The notes under the pieces are model-generated. The model did no database searches and was not told the origin of the DNA. It worked only from the letters and a program-made list of their open reading frames with translations. A program made the position numbers and the translations under genes. From JBAQMG01 sp049302575 (GTDB taxonomy: Bacteria > Bacillota > Desulfitobacteriia > Desulfitobacteriales > Desulfitobacteriaceae): a stretch of 42,361 nucleotides of DNA. The DNA lies in the NCBI GenBank assembly GCA_049302575.1, contig JBAQMG010000060.1:1-42361 (forward strand), in the 5' to 3' direction. Below, one piece after another: positions 31,626-40,681 of the stretch. How positions within the stretch are numbered: the stretch's first letter is position 1; the number at the start of each line of letters is the position of its first letter.

Positions 31626-34187
31626 TTAAATAACACCTCTGAAAAAATGTCCTTTAGTATAGCCTCCCTGAAATAAAGCGTCTAAAGTTTTCCTGCCTTC
31701 TTCATAATCAGGCACGTCCAATTTTGAAGTCAACCAGTTCTGCTGCCAGGCTTGGTTGAACAAGGCTACGACTTGCCCCACCTGTTGTGGGGTATGCCGA
31801 GTAAGTTGCAAGCGTATCGTTGTTATTCCCATTCCCTTGATTTGACTAAGCTCCTGAAAAAGATTTAATCGTTTGACGTTAAATAAATGCATCCTACATT
31901 CTTTGTCTGTCTCAATGGGAAAATTATAATTCAAGCGATCTTTGAGAAAAAACGAATTCTTTAAACAGGGCTGGGAACAATGATTATCCTTTTTACCACC
32001 TAAGGTTGCTCCCACTGGGCAGTATTCACTGACCATCATCTCTAAATCACCAAAAACCATTAATTCAAGGGGTTTCCAGGCTGCCAAAACCCTTATTTGC
32101 TCGTGATTAAGTTCAGGTGATAGGGTCACTTTCTTGGCACCTTGACTAATAAAGTAGGAAAGGCTCGCTTGGTTAAAGACATTCAAAGAGTAATCAACCT
32201 CAAAGGGCCACTGCTTATCCAAGGCTTGAAGTAGTTCTAATTGCCCTAGGTTAGCAACCATTACGGTTGGCCTAACTGCTCTATCTCCTAACCCTTCCAA
32301 TTGTTTAAACAACGCTTTACTTTGAGCTTGATTGACAATTCGCGGCAAGCGCCAAACCCCTTCTACTCCCTGCCTTTGGCAGATTTCGTAGGCCTTGGCA
32401 ATATCTTCCCCAACTATACTCTTTTTTGAGCGCCAGGTCTCTCCACCGAAGAGTACTTTTTGAGCACCCTCACGTAAGGCGACCTGCATAGACTCTCGAT
32501 CACTGACTGCCACAGAAAGTTGTGGCTTATTATAAGCATATAAATAGTTGCGCAATTGTGCCAAGTCTTGATTCCATTGGCCAACTCTTGAATAATATTG
32601 GGAGCGTTCGATTACAGGTTCACTGCTAATTTCTTCAAGCAAGCCTTCAATAGCCTTCCTCCTCAGCTCGTTGAGATCACTTACCGGGATCATAATCTCG
32701 TCCACTAAGTTAAGCTCTAATTCTGTTAAATTAAAAGGAGTTGTACCTAAACGACTTAATTGTTGCCAAGCATATTCCTGAGTTAAAGGTTTCTTCAAGG
32801 CCTTTTGCGCTAGATTGGTCGAAAATATTCTAACAGAGCGTTGTTCCTCCCAGACCTCTAAACAAAGCTTTTCCCCTTCAGCGCCTGATAACTTCATTCT
32901 CAAAGCACGTTTACGCTGTTCCTTACCTTCTTGGAAGCTCAATCTGGCCCTTTCCAGAAGGCTAGCATCACTGGTTTTGAAAACCCGGTCACCCACTCCC
33001 GCCTGTCCGTCAAACGGAATTTGGACAGTTTCCCCACTCCGACCTGCCAATATTTCGCCTTGATCAGTATAAATTGCTGAGATGGTAAAGCCTTCCCGCC
33101 CTTGCCCTGTCCAAATTTCTATCCCATCATTAGGCCTTAAGGCAGTTTCCAACTTTAGCGTCAGCAGGTAATTTTCGATTTTAAGCACGCGACCCAAACG
33201 CGTCCCCCTATTATTCGGTCGGCTATAACTCATCAGTTCCTGACCTTGGTTTCCTGTCAAGTACCCCGTCGTAAAATCACGATTAAAGATCTGGGTTAAG
33301 TCTGCTTTTTCTGCTAGAGTGATGATCTCAGAGCTCTTATTTTCCGTGTCGAGGAATTCTCGCCCACGATCTAAAGCCTTTCTATAAATCCTAGTTACCG
33401 TTGCTACATATTCCGATCGCTTCATTCGCCCTTCAATTTTTAATGAGCTAACTCCAGCTTCTCGGAGTTCCGCTAGCTTCTCTACCAGATTCAGATCACG
33501 CGCGCTGAGCAAATGTTCCCCTAGATTAGCCTTGGCTAAAACATTCTGGCTATGTTCATCAACTAACTGATACTTTAGGCGGCAAGGTTGAGCACACATA
33601 CCCCTATTTCCACTACGTCCTCCAATGAAACTGGACATCAAACATTGGCCTGAATAAGCAATGCATAAGGCACCGTGAATAAAAACTTCCAATTCTGCAG
33701 TGACTAGATCGGCAATGGAACGCATTTCCTCGGCTGAAGTTTCTCGAGCCAAAACAACTCTTTTAAAACCTAACCCCTCTAAGTGTTTCACTCCCCAACT
33801 CGTATTTACAGTCATTTGCGTACTAGCATGAAGCTCAAATTCCGGTAAAACGTTCTTCAAAAAATGAGCTACACCAAGATCTTGCAAAATCAAGGCATCA
33901 ACCCCTAGTTCATACAAGGAATACACATAAGTGATTAACCCCTTGAATTCACTATCGGCAATTAATATGTTAACAGTCACATAAACCTTAACCCTTCTCT
34001 CGTGAGCATAGCTTACCGCTTGGCGTAATTCCTCCAAATCAAAATTCGCGGCATTAGCTCGGGCACTAAAACTCTTCCCACCTAAATAGATGGCATCTGC
34101 CCCATTTTCTACCGCTGCTTTAAAAGCCTCGTAACTCCCCGCAGGTGCTAATAATTCCAGATAATTTGCTCTTTGTTCCAAACCCAT
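31626..34187 (-). CDS. U32 family protein with DUF3656 (RlhA-like)
   Basis: The 853-residue protein belongs to peptidase family U32, whose better-studied members modify RNA. E. coli RlhA, also with DUF3656, is needed for hydroxycytidine 2501 in 23S rRNA. The N-terminal module has ELLAPAGSYEAFKAAVENGA and a four-cysteine signature, GALCIAYSGQCL through GMCAQPC, likely to hold an iron-sulfur cluster. A second, C-terminal module has a parallel set, SEYCPVGATLGG then HCSQPC and a later C. The middle is the DUF3656 region. The promoter and AAGGAGAG upstream of the ATG support this start. It forms a unit with mutS2. The substrate here is inferred. Confidence 0.88.
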   Translation of the reverse strand: MGLEQRANYLELLAPAGSYEAFKAAVENGADAIYLGGKSFSARANAANFDLEELRQAVSYAHERRVKVYVTVNILIADSEFKGLITYVYSLYELGVDALILQDLGVAHFLKNVLPEFELHASTQMTVNTSWGVKHLEGLGFKRVVLARETSAEEMRSIADLVTAELEVFIHGALCIAYSGQCLMSSFIGGRSGNRGMCAQPCRLKYQLVDEHSQNVLAKANLGEHLLSARDLNLVEKLAELREAGVSSLKIEGRMKRSEYVATVTRIYRKALDRGREFLDTENKSSEIITLAEKADLTQIFNRDFTTGYLTGNQGQELMSYSRPNNRGTRLGRVLKIENYLLTLKLETALRPNDGIEIWTGQGREGFTISAIYTDQGEILAGRSGETVQIPFDGQAGVGDRVFKTSDASLLERARLSFQEGKEQRKRALRMKLSGAEGEKLCLEVWEEQRSVRIFSTNLAQKALKKPLTQEYAWQQLSRLGTTPFNLTELELNLVDEIMIPVSDLNELRRKAIEGLLEEISSEPVIERSQYYSRVGQWNQDLAQLRNYLYAYNKPQLSVAVSDRESMQVALREGAQKVLFGGETWRSKKSIVGEDIAKAYEICQRQGVEGVWRLPRIVNQAQSKALFKQLEGLGDRAVRPTVMVANLGQLELLQALDKQWPFEVDYSLNVFNQASLSYFISQGAKKVTLSPELNHEQIRVLAAWKPLELMVFGDLEMMVSEYCPVGATLGGKKDNHCSQPCLKNSFFLKDRLNYNFPIETDKECRMHLFNVKRLNLFQELSQIKGMGITTIRLQLTRHTPQQVGQVVALFNQAWQQNWLTSKLDVPDYEEGRKTLDALFQGGYTKGHFFRGVI

Positions 34188-34232
34188 TAATCTTTTCTCT
34201 CCTTGTAGTTAACTTGATTAGCTCGAAGCACT

Positions 34233-34262
34233 ATTATACGATTTCCTATCTAGTGTATCCAA
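34233..34262 (-). promoter_or_regulatory. sigma-A promoter of the U32-mutS2 unit
   Basis: TTGGAT (34257-34262) and TATAAT (34233-34238) are 18 bases apart on the minus strand, 45 bases before the ATG. Confidence 0.7.
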
Positions 34263-34298
34263 AACCGAGTGAAAACGCTAGTCTACGTCAGATCTTTG

Positions 34299-34559
34299 TT
34301 ACTTTACAATGCATATGCGGGATGTAATTGTTAAAGGGCAGGTCTGCTGTTCAGTTTTATCTTCCGATTCATAATCAACGCACCTTCGAACATTTGATAG
34401 GCGCTGAAAAAGGAAAGCAAGGGTGCTTGCAGGGTAAGCCTCGTAGTTCCTTTGGTTTTCCCTTGAGCAAAATGCAATTCTTTTAGATCCACATAAACAA
34501 GCTCGCAGTATTTCTTTTTGTGCCATTTGGTATTTGATCCTAAACCCAGAACTAAACAA
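34299..34559 (-). CDS. small hypothetical protein downstream of pckA
   Basis: An 86-residue frame starts at TTG 34559 with a perfect AGGAGG seven bases upstream. The protein reads MFSSGFRIKYQMAQKEIL at the start, has five cysteines (ACLCGSKRIAFC in the first third) and many charged residues, and matches nothing I recognise. An internal ATG (Met 12) is possible. A competing frame at 34331-34567 begins with a GTG that overlaps the AGGAGG and is less likely. A hairpin and a possible promoter lie upstream, so this may be an independent unit, or a structured RNA with a chance frame. Confidence 0.3.
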   Translation of the reverse strand: MFSSGFRIKYQMAQKEILRACLCGSKRIAFCSRENQRNYEAYPASTLAFLFQRLSNVRRCVDYESEDKTEQQTCPLTITSRICIVK

Positions 34560-34574
34560 AAAAACACCTCCTAC

Positions 34575-34608
34575 CCTCCAACAGAGCTAAATAAATCTCT
34601 GTTGGAGG
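34575..34608 (-). other. 12-bp hairpin upstream of the small ORF
   Basis: CCTCCAACAGAG and CTCTGTTGGAGG form a perfect stem with a 10-base loop. The seven-T run that follows starts about 10 bases after the stem and an AGGAGG lies between them, so it is either a poor pckA terminator or a leader hairpin. Its 5' arm (CCTCC) could also pair with the AGGAGG. Confidence 0.65.
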
Positions 34609-34655
34609 AAAAAGGCATCAATTTACTTGTGTATGTTTTCTATACTCTACGATAA

Positions 34656-34685
34656 ATTTTACTACATTTTCACTCAGTCAATCAA
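34656..34685 (-). promoter_or_regulatory. possible promoter at the end of pckA
   Basis: TTGATT (34680-34685, overlapping the pckA stop) and TAAAAT (34656-34661) are 18 bases apart. It would drive the hairpin and small ORF. Confidence 0.3.
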
Positions 34686-36259
34686 CTCTTAGGAGCAGCC
34701 GAATAAATTTCTTTCGACAAATCCTTAAACTTTTCAAAATTCTTCACGAAACGAGTACCGAGCTCTTTGGCGGATTTATCATAAGCCTCTTTATCTGACC
34801 AAGTTTCACGGGGATTAAGCACCTTAGCTGGCACACCCTCCACTTGATCCGGTACAAGAATACCGAACACAGGATCAGCTTGAAAGTTAGCCTTTTCAAT
34901 CGTTCCTGTAAGCGCTGCAGCAACCATGGCTCTAGTGTAAGTAAGGTTCATACGTTTTCCTATACCATAAGGTCCCCCCGACCAGCCAGTGTTGACTAAG
35001 TAGACCCGTACTTTATGCTCATCAATTCGTTGACCTAACATATCGGCATAAACACCAGGGTTTAACGGTAAGAAAGGTTCACTGAAGCAAGTGGAAAACG
35101 TTGTTTGAGGTTCCGTTATGCCTCGCTCCGTACCCGCCAATTTAGAAGTGTAACCTGACAAGAAGTGATACATCGCTTGTGCCTTTGTCAATTTAGCAAT
35201 CGGAGGCAATACGCCAAAAGCGTCCGCTGTTAGAAATACCACAACCTGTGGATGGCCATCCATTCCTGGAATCCTTGCATTATCAATATATTCGATCGGA
35301 TATCCTGCTCTTGTGTTTTCAGTGAGAGACTTATCATCATAATTAGGAGTTCTGGTTTCCTTATCCAGTACTACGTTTTCCAGTACTGTACCAAATTTAA
35401 TGGCTCGCCAAATCTCAGGTTCCCTTTCCAAAGTCAGATTAATGCACTTAGCATAGCACCCTCCTTCGAAGTTAAATACGCCTTCTTTAGACCAACCATG
35501 TTCGTCATCCCCGATCAAACGACGGTTTGGGTCAGCCGAAAGTGTCGTTTTGCCTGTACCGGATAAACCGAAGAAAAGGGCCACGTCCCCACCTACTCCA
35601 ACGTTGGCAGAGCAATGCATTGGAAAAACATCGTACATCGGCATCAAGAAATTAAGCACGCTAAAGATCGATTTTTTCATTTCCCCAGCGTATTCTGTCC
35701 CTCCAATAATCACCACTCTTTTTTCGAAAGAGAGAATGACGAAGGCTTCAGAATTTGTTCCATCAATAGAGGGGTCTGCTTTCAAACCTGGAGCACCGAT
35801 CACTGTAAATTCGGGTACATGAGTAGCTAGCTCCTTCCCTTCGGGACGTATTAATAACTGTTGCACAAACAAGTTATGCCAAGCAAATTCGTTAACTACC
35901 CTGATGGGAAAACGATAGTTTGGGTCTGCACCGGCAAAACCATCAAAAACAAAAACTTCTTTGTTGCCTAAATGGGCAAGCACGCGATCGTATAACTGGT
36001 TAAAGTGTTCCGAAGAAATAGGTTTATTGACTGACCCCCAGGCAATTTTATCATGAATTGACGGCTCGTCGACAATGAATCTGTCATCGGGTGAACGTCC
36101 GGTATATTTGCCAGTTGAGCCGCAAAAAGCACCTGTGGCAGTAAGAACCCCCTCATTACGTGAAATGGCAATTTCAACCAACCTAGGGGCTGACAAATTA
36201 AACCTAATTAGGTCGGTATCTAGAAGTCTCTTAAGACCATCTTTCTGCTCGTTGTTCAT
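34682..36259 (-). CDS. pckA: phosphoenolpyruvate carboxykinase (ATP)
   Basis: PckA interconverts oxaloacetate and PEP with ATP; it serves gluconeogenesis or, in some anaerobes, CO2 fixation. The 525-residue protein has the kinase-1a motif FGLSGTGKTTLSADP, the metal-binding GDDEHGWSKEGVFNFEGGCY, GRSPDDRF near residue 53 and SENTRAGYP-type LTENTRAGYPIEYID, the ATP-dependent class signature. The start ATG at 36259 follows AGGGGG. It stands alone between zapA and the U32 gene, where Bacillus-like genomes carry cvpA/polX/mutS2 instead. The 160 bases upstream are AT-rich; I cannot fix a promoter. Confidence 0.97.
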   Translation of the reverse strand: MNNEQKDGLKRLLDTDLIRFNLSAPRLVEIAISRNEGVLTATGAFCGSTGKYTGRSPDDRFIVDEPSIHDKIAWGSVNKPISSEHFNQLYDRVLAHLGNKEVFVFDGFAGADPNYRFPIRVVNEFAWHNLFVQQLLIRPEGKELATHVPEFTVIGAPGLKADPSIDGTNSEAFVILSFEKRVVIIGGTEYAGEMKKSIFSVLNFLMPMYDVFPMHCSANVGVGGDVALFFGLSGTGKTTLSADPNRRLIGDDEHGWSKEGVFNFEGGCYAKCINLTLEREPEIWRAIKFGTVLENVVLDKETRTPNYDDKSLTENTRAGYPIEYIDNARIPGMDGHPQVVVFLTADAFGVLPPIAKLTKAQAMYHFLSGYTSKLAGTERGITEPQTTFSTCFSEPFLPLNPGVYADMLGQRIDEHKVRVYLVNTGWSGGPYGIGKRMNLTYTRAMVAAALTGTIEKANFQADPVFGILVPDQVEGVPAKVLNPRETWSDKEAYDKSAKELGTRFVKNFEKFKDLSKEIYSAAPKS

Positions 36260-36417
36260 AACTCTCTTTAATCCCCCTAATTAATAATTCCACCATAAGT
36301 GAATAACTTCTATCACTACTAATTATTTATCAATTTATTGTTATAATATGTTAATGGGTTAAATTAATCCTTAGGGGATTCGTCAATTCTAAGTTAGACA
36401 GCAGACCGTCCATAGAA

Positions 36418-36450
36418 AATTTCAGCACCCCAAAGTTGGGCGCTGAAATT
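36418..36450 (-). terminator. terminator of pheS-pheT-zapA
   Basis: AATTTCAGCGCCC and GGGGTGCTGAAATT pair over about 13 bases with a short loop on the minus strand and continue into TTTTC. Confidence 0.75.
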
Positions 36451-36480
36451 CAGACTACTTATACTTGATCAACTACTAAT

Positions 36481-36738
36481 TTACTCTGACTTTTCACCTA
36501 AAAGTTGCATCAGCGTTTCATGTTCCTCACGTAACTTGGCAAGCTCATCGGCAAGGTTCAAAGCAGCGAGAACCGCTACTTGGTGAAGTGATAAGCGGGG
36601 TAACCGCGCACTAATAAGGCGCATTTTCTTATCTACCTCATAAGCTAAACCTTGAATATATTCAACTGTTCCCTCACCACGTACAACTTGCCGCTCTCCA
36701 AAGATATCCACTGTAACCTTTTGATTTTCTTGTGACAA
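36481..36738 (-). CDS. zapA: cell division protein ZapA
   Basis: ZapA binds and bundles FtsZ protofilaments at the division site. The protein has the family pattern VTVDIFGERQVVRGEG followed by a helical region (VEYIQGLAYEVDKKMRLI, then LAALNLADELAKL and a short coiled coil). I chose TTG at 36738, six bases after GAGGGG and 25 bases beyond pheT, giving 85 residues, the normal size; the frame to 36786 would overlap the pheT end. zapA after pheT is common in Firmicutes. Confidence 0.88.
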   Translation of the reverse strand: MSQENQKVTVDIFGERQVVRGEGTVEYIQGLAYEVDKKMRLISARLPRLSLHQVAVLAALNLADELAKLREEHETLMQLLGEKSE

Positions 36739-36763
36739 AGGTAACCCCTCACTCTCCTGCCCA

Positions 36764-39169
36764 TTACTTTCGCCATTCAGCAGCAAATTCCTGCTGAATC
36801 CCCGTTAAAATAAGCGAATTAAGGGAATTAACCTCGTCATCTGTTAAAGTCCTCTCTAACGATTGATAACGCAACGTAAAGGCCAAGCTCTGGCGGTTCT
36901 CAGGAATTGGTTTCCCTGTATATACATCAAAAATATCTACTTGTTGCAAGAGTTCCCCACCTAATATACGGATTTTCTCCATCACCGCAGCCGCTGGAAT
37001 ATTTAGAGCTACTACCACCGCTAAGTCTCTTTGTACTGCAGGGAACCTAGGGATAGATTGGACTAGGAGGGTAATATTAAGCTTATTCATGATTTGAGCC
37101 AAATCTAATTCAAAAACCACCGCTCGCTCTAAGTCTCGGTCCTTTCCTTTCGAGGGATGAAGCTCACCAATATACCCTACCCATACTTGTCCAAGATAGA
37201 TTTCCGCAGCTCTTCCAGGATGAAGCAAGTTTTGTTGATGTGGAACTTCGTAACTGAAAACCAAGCCAAATTCTCGAGCGATTTCTTCAACGATTCCTTT
37301 TACATAATAAAAATCATAGTTTATAACAGGGTTTAGCCAGTGTCGTTTACTTTTACCAATGGCTACGCCTGCTACTCGAAGAGGCTCCTTGGGTAAATTA
37401 ACAAGGGGTTGTTCAGCTGCCAAATAAACATTCCCAATCTCAAAGATATTCAAATCCGTGTTACGCCGAGCAATGTTTCGAGCAGCCACGTCCAATAATC
37501 CAGAGATTAAAGAAGTGCGCATGACACTTAATTCCTCGCGCAGAGGATTTAAAAGAGTGATTGATTGATTCAGGCTCCCCCATTCTGCATCGGTTTCAGG
37601 ATGTGTAAAAGCGTAAGTCAACACTTCATCCATGCCCACCCTGATTAAAACCCGGCGTAATTGACTACAAAATTCCTGGTCGGGAGTTCTAATCCCCTGA
37701 GTTTGATCCCCACGGGGTAAAGTGGTAGGAATTCTCTCATAGCCTATTGACCTGGCAACTTCTTCAATTAAATCCTCTTCAATTTGTAAATCAGGTCGAA
37801 AAGAAGGAATCTCGACTTGCAGCTCTTCTTCCTTCACCTGATATTGAAAGGCTAGCTGATCGATTACCCGGCAAACTTCACTTTTCGTTACCTCCACTCC
37901 TAACAATTTAGAAGTATGTTCGACAGATAAATTGAGTGTTCGGAGTTGTGGGAGATGTTGGGTTTGATCCACAAACGCCACAGGTCTACCAGCACCCAGT
38001 TCAACCAAAAGGTCACTAACCCTACTTAGGGTAGCAATAACTCCATATGGATTAACCCCTTTTTCAAAACGGTTTGACGCTTCCGACCTTAAACCAAGTT
38101 TCCGGCTTGTACGGCGAATACTAACCCCTGAAAAATGGGCTGACTCGATAAATATACGTTGAGTTGTAGCAGTGATCTCACTGTCTAACCCGCCCATTAC
38201 CCCAGCAAGCCCTAGCGCCTGATGATCATCGGCAATCAAGAGCATCTCCGTCTCAAGCTCACGTTTTGCACCATCTAAGGTAATTAACTTCTCGCCGCTG
38301 TGAGCTCTGCGCACATGGACAGCCCCAGAAATTTTATCATGATCAAAGGCATGCAAGGGCTGCCCCAGTTCAAGCATACAATAGTTAGTAATATCCACAA
38401 TATTACTGATCGGTCGAACCCCTGCGGCACGCAGCCTACGCTTCAGCCACTCTGGTGACGGTGCAATTTTAACATCCTCAACGATTAAGCCCGCATAACG
38501 CCAACAAAGCTCCGGTTCTTCGATGATCACTTTTGGACTTTGAGCTAGCGGCACATTTGGTTTTTTCTCGTAGTTTACCCAATCAGGCAAGTGTAACTTT
38601 TCTCCAGTTAAAAAAGAAACCTCACGGGCAACATTAACCATTGCTAGACAATCCGGACGATTAGGATAAAGCTCCAAGTCTAAGACACTATCCTCCAGGC
38701 CTAAGAGACTTGCTAGGTTTTGGCCAATTGGAGCGTCAGGAGCTAAAATCAGAATTCCACCGTTACTCCGCTCAACTCCTACTGAGCTATCAATTAACAG
38801 CTCCTCAGCAGAACAAAGCATTCCCTCAGAAACAACACCCCTTAATTCCGACGTCTTAATAGCCAGGCTGTTTGGTAAATGAGCACCATCTCTGGCCACC
38901 GGAACCCTGTCTCCAATCATTAAATTCTGAGCACCAGTCACGATTGCTAATACCGCTGTACCGAGATTAACTTGGCAAATCCAAAGTTTATCGGCCTTAG
39001 GATGTCTGGTTAATTCCTGGATTTCGCCAACAAATACCTGCTCGAAGCACTTGCCTAAACTCTCAACGCTTCCAACCTCAATCCCACCACGCGTTAAGGT
39101 TTCTGCAAGATCTTCGGCACTTTCCTTTAGGTCAACTAGTTGCCCCAACCACTCTAGGCTGACTTTCAT
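36764..39169 (-). CDS. pheT: phenylalanyl-tRNA synthetase beta subunit
   Basis: PheT is the large subunit of the alpha2-beta2 enzyme; it carries editing and tRNA-binding functions. The 801-residue protein starts MKVSLEWLGQLVDL, has an N-terminal tRNA-binding OB domain (VGEIQELTRHPKADKLWICQ), the B3/B4 editing domain, B5 (near LRTLNLSVEHTSKLLG), the catalytic-like core and a C-terminal anticodon-binding FDX domain (FDVYTGKPIPENRQSLAFTL). It lies 11 bases behind pheS and is controlled by the same T-box. Confidence 0.97.
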   Translation of the reverse strand: MKVSLEWLGQLVDLKESAEDLAETLTRGGIEVGSVESLGKCFEQVFVGEIQELTRHPKADKLWICQVNLGTAVLAIVTGAQNLMIGDRVPVARDGAHLPNSLAIKTSELRGVVSEGMLCSAEELLIDSSVGVERSNGGILILAPDAPIGQNLASLLGLEDSVLDLELYPNRPDCLAMVNVAREVSFLTGEKLHLPDWVNYEKKPNVPLAQSPKVIIEEPELCWRYAGLIVEDVKIAPSPEWLKRRLRAAGVRPISNIVDITNYCMLELGQPLHAFDHDKISGAVHVRRAHSGEKLITLDGAKRELETEMLLIADDHQALGLAGVMGGLDSEITATTQRIFIESAHFSGVSIRRTSRKLGLRSEASNRFEKGVNPYGVIATLSRVSDLLVELGAGRPVAFVDQTQHLPQLRTLNLSVEHTSKLLGVEVTKSEVCRVIDQLAFQYQVKEEELQVEIPSFRPDLQIEEDLIEEVARSIGYERIPTTLPRGDQTQGIRTPDQEFCSQLRRVLIRVGMDEVLTYAFTHPETDAEWGSLNQSITLLNPLREELSVMRTSLISGLLDVAARNIARRNTDLNIFEIGNVYLAAEQPLVNLPKEPLRVAGVAIGKSKRHWLNPVINYDFYYVKGIVEEIAREFGLVFSYEVPHQQNLLHPGRAAEIYLGQVWVGYIGELHPSKGKDRDLERAVVFELDLAQIMNKLNITLLVQSIPRFPAVQRDLAVVVALNIPAAAVMEKIRILGGELLQQVDIFDVYTGKPIPENRQSLAFTLRYQSLERTLTDDEVNSLNSLILTGIQQEFAAEWRK

Positions 39170-39180
39170 TGGTTTCCCCC

Positions 39181-40203
39181 CTAAAACTGCTGCAAAAAGC
39201 GCAAATCATTTTCAAATAAAAGACGCATATCGTCAAGACCATATTTGAGCATAGCAATCCGCTCTACGCCCATCCCGAAGGCAAAGCCAGTGACTTCCTT
39301 TGGATCATACCCGCCCGCCTCCAAAACTCGCGGATGAACCATACCAGCACCCAATATTTCAATCCAACCGGTATTCTTACAAACTCGACAGCCTGCTCCA
39401 CCACAGAGCATACAGGAAACATCGACTTCTGCACTGGGTTCGGTAAAGGGAAAGAAGCTCGGACGCAAACGAATCTCTCGAGCTGGGCCAAACATTTGGC
39501 GCGAGAAATTCAAGAGAATTCCCTTGAGATCGGACATGCGTATGCCACGATCGACCACTAAACCCTCCACTTGATGAAACATCGGTGAATGAGTTGCATC
39601 ATCGTCTTTCCGGTAAACCTTCCCAGGTGCTATAATTTTCACAGGCAATTGAGGACAGAGTTTCTCCATAGTTCGGATTTGTACTGGGGAAGTTTGTGTC
39701 CGCAACAGAATCTCTTCAGTAATATAAAATGAATCCTGCATTTCCCGAGCAGGGTGCTCCTTAGGAAGATTAAGGGCTTCAAAGTTATAGTAATCCGTTT
39801 CAATCTCCGGCCCCTCAGCAATCTGAAAACCCATTCCTAAAAAAATCGTTTCAAGCTCTTCGATCACTTTAGTGAGAGGATGCTGATGGCCATGGGGCAA
39901 ACTAAGCCCCGGCAAGGAAATATCTAGGCGCTCGGAATCCAGTTGTCTCTTGAGCGCCCTTTCATCTAGCTGATTACTCTGCTCAAGCCAAGCTTTCTCT
40001 AACCGATCTCGCACCTCATTAACGATCTGCCCCAGAATCGGTCGTTCCTCAGAACTCAACCCTCCCATTTGACGTAAAAGGGCGGTAAAAGTACCCTTCT
40101 TACCTAAGACCTTCACCTTTAGCTCTTGAAGCTCTTCCAGAGAGGTTAGGACTTTCAAATTATTCAGTGTCTCTTCTTCAATACGGCGAACTTCATCCTT
40201 CAA
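39181..40203 (-). CDS. pheS: phenylalanyl-tRNA synthetase alpha subunit
   Basis: PheS is the catalytic subunit that activates phenylalanine and charges tRNA-Phe. The 340-residue class II enzyme has an N-terminal coiled coil, motif 1 near HPLTKVIEELETIF, motif 2 (KVYRKDDDATHSPMFHQVEG) and motif 3 (FAFGMGVERIAML); CMLCGGAGCRVCKNTG is a short Cys-rich insertion seen in many bacterial PheS proteins. I favour TTG at 40203, nine bases after GGAAGG; a TTG at 40212 touches the ribosome binding site. The 158 bases between it and the T-box terminator show nothing. Confidence 0.95.
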   Translation of the reverse strand: MKDEVRRIEEETLNNLKVLTSLEELQELKVKVLGKKGTFTALLRQMGGLSSEERPILGQIVNEVRDRLEKAWLEQSNQLDERALKRQLDSERLDISLPGLSLPHGHQHPLTKVIEELETIFLGMGFQIAEGPEIETDYYNFEALNLPKEHPAREMQDSFYITEEILLRTQTSPVQIRTMEKLCPQLPVKIIAPGKVYRKDDDATHSPMFHQVEGLVVDRGIRMSDLKGILLNFSRQMFGPAREIRLRPSFFPFTEPSAEVDVSCMLCGGAGCRVCKNTGWIEILGAGMVHPRVLEAGGYDPKEVTGFAFGMGVERIAMLKYGLDDMRLLFENDLRFLQQF

Positions 40204-40361
40204 CTCAATCAACCTTCCCCATCAAATCTTATCGAAAATTCAACTAATACTACTCAGCGTATGAAAAATGGAAATAATAAAGCGTTAAATTATGACGATA
40301 GAGATTATTTCGTGAAATCTCATCCACAAATTAAATGCAAATTAATATAAGAAAACTGTAT

Positions 40362-40645
40362 AAAAAAAGAATCCTTCATCCCTATATAAAGGGACGAGAA
40401 TTCACTCCCGCTGCACCACCCAGTTTTAGCCAAAAAAGGCCCCACTTTAAATTCCCTTAACGGTGGAAAGAAAGAATTTATTCCTTTTACTTGATCATCG
40501 CGTTATTCAGCTATTAATGCTTGACATACTGGCGATAGAGCAAGTATGCATTGGGAGAACCGGTTACCTCGAAAATCTTCCAAAACCACTCCGCAGGTGA
40601 CATGGAAACGCCCACCTTTCTCGGTATGGATTTCTTTAACGGTTC
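40362..40645 (-). promoter_or_regulatory. T-box riboswitch for pheST (tRNA-Phe)
   Basis: On the minus strand the leader opens with GAACCGTTA (40645-40637) pairing with TAACCGGTTC (40566-40557), the base of stem I. A TTC codon followed by G at 40573-40571 sits where the specifier is expected (Phe). A small stem follows at 40525-40548 (CATACT/AGTATG). The T-box itself, GGGTGGTGCAGCGGGAG at 40421-40405, departs from the usual AGGGTGGNACCGCG but keeps TGGT, which fits the A73-CCA end of tRNA. The terminator (40403-40369) is a 14-bp stem with one bulge, followed by seven T. Uncharged tRNA-Phe should allow read-through. Confidence 0.85.
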
Positions 40646-40651
40646 ATAGAG

Positions 40652-40681
40652 ATTATAGCATATCTCCAACGTTTTTTACAA
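40652..40681 (-). promoter_or_regulatory. promoter of the pheST T-box transcript
   Basis: TATAAT (40652-40657) preceded by TGC is an extended -10; TTGTAA (40676-40681) lies 18 bases upstream and overlaps the stop codon of the methylase gene. Confidence 0.8.

Noticed and set aside
34331..34567. Alternative 78-codon frame in the pckA-U32 gap
   Set aside because: Its GTG start is part of the AGGAGG itself; the TTG-started frame has proper spacing.
36260..36417. pckA promoter candidates such as TTAACA-17-GATAAA
   Set aside because: The -10 is poor and the region is uniformly AT-rich, so no choice is supported.
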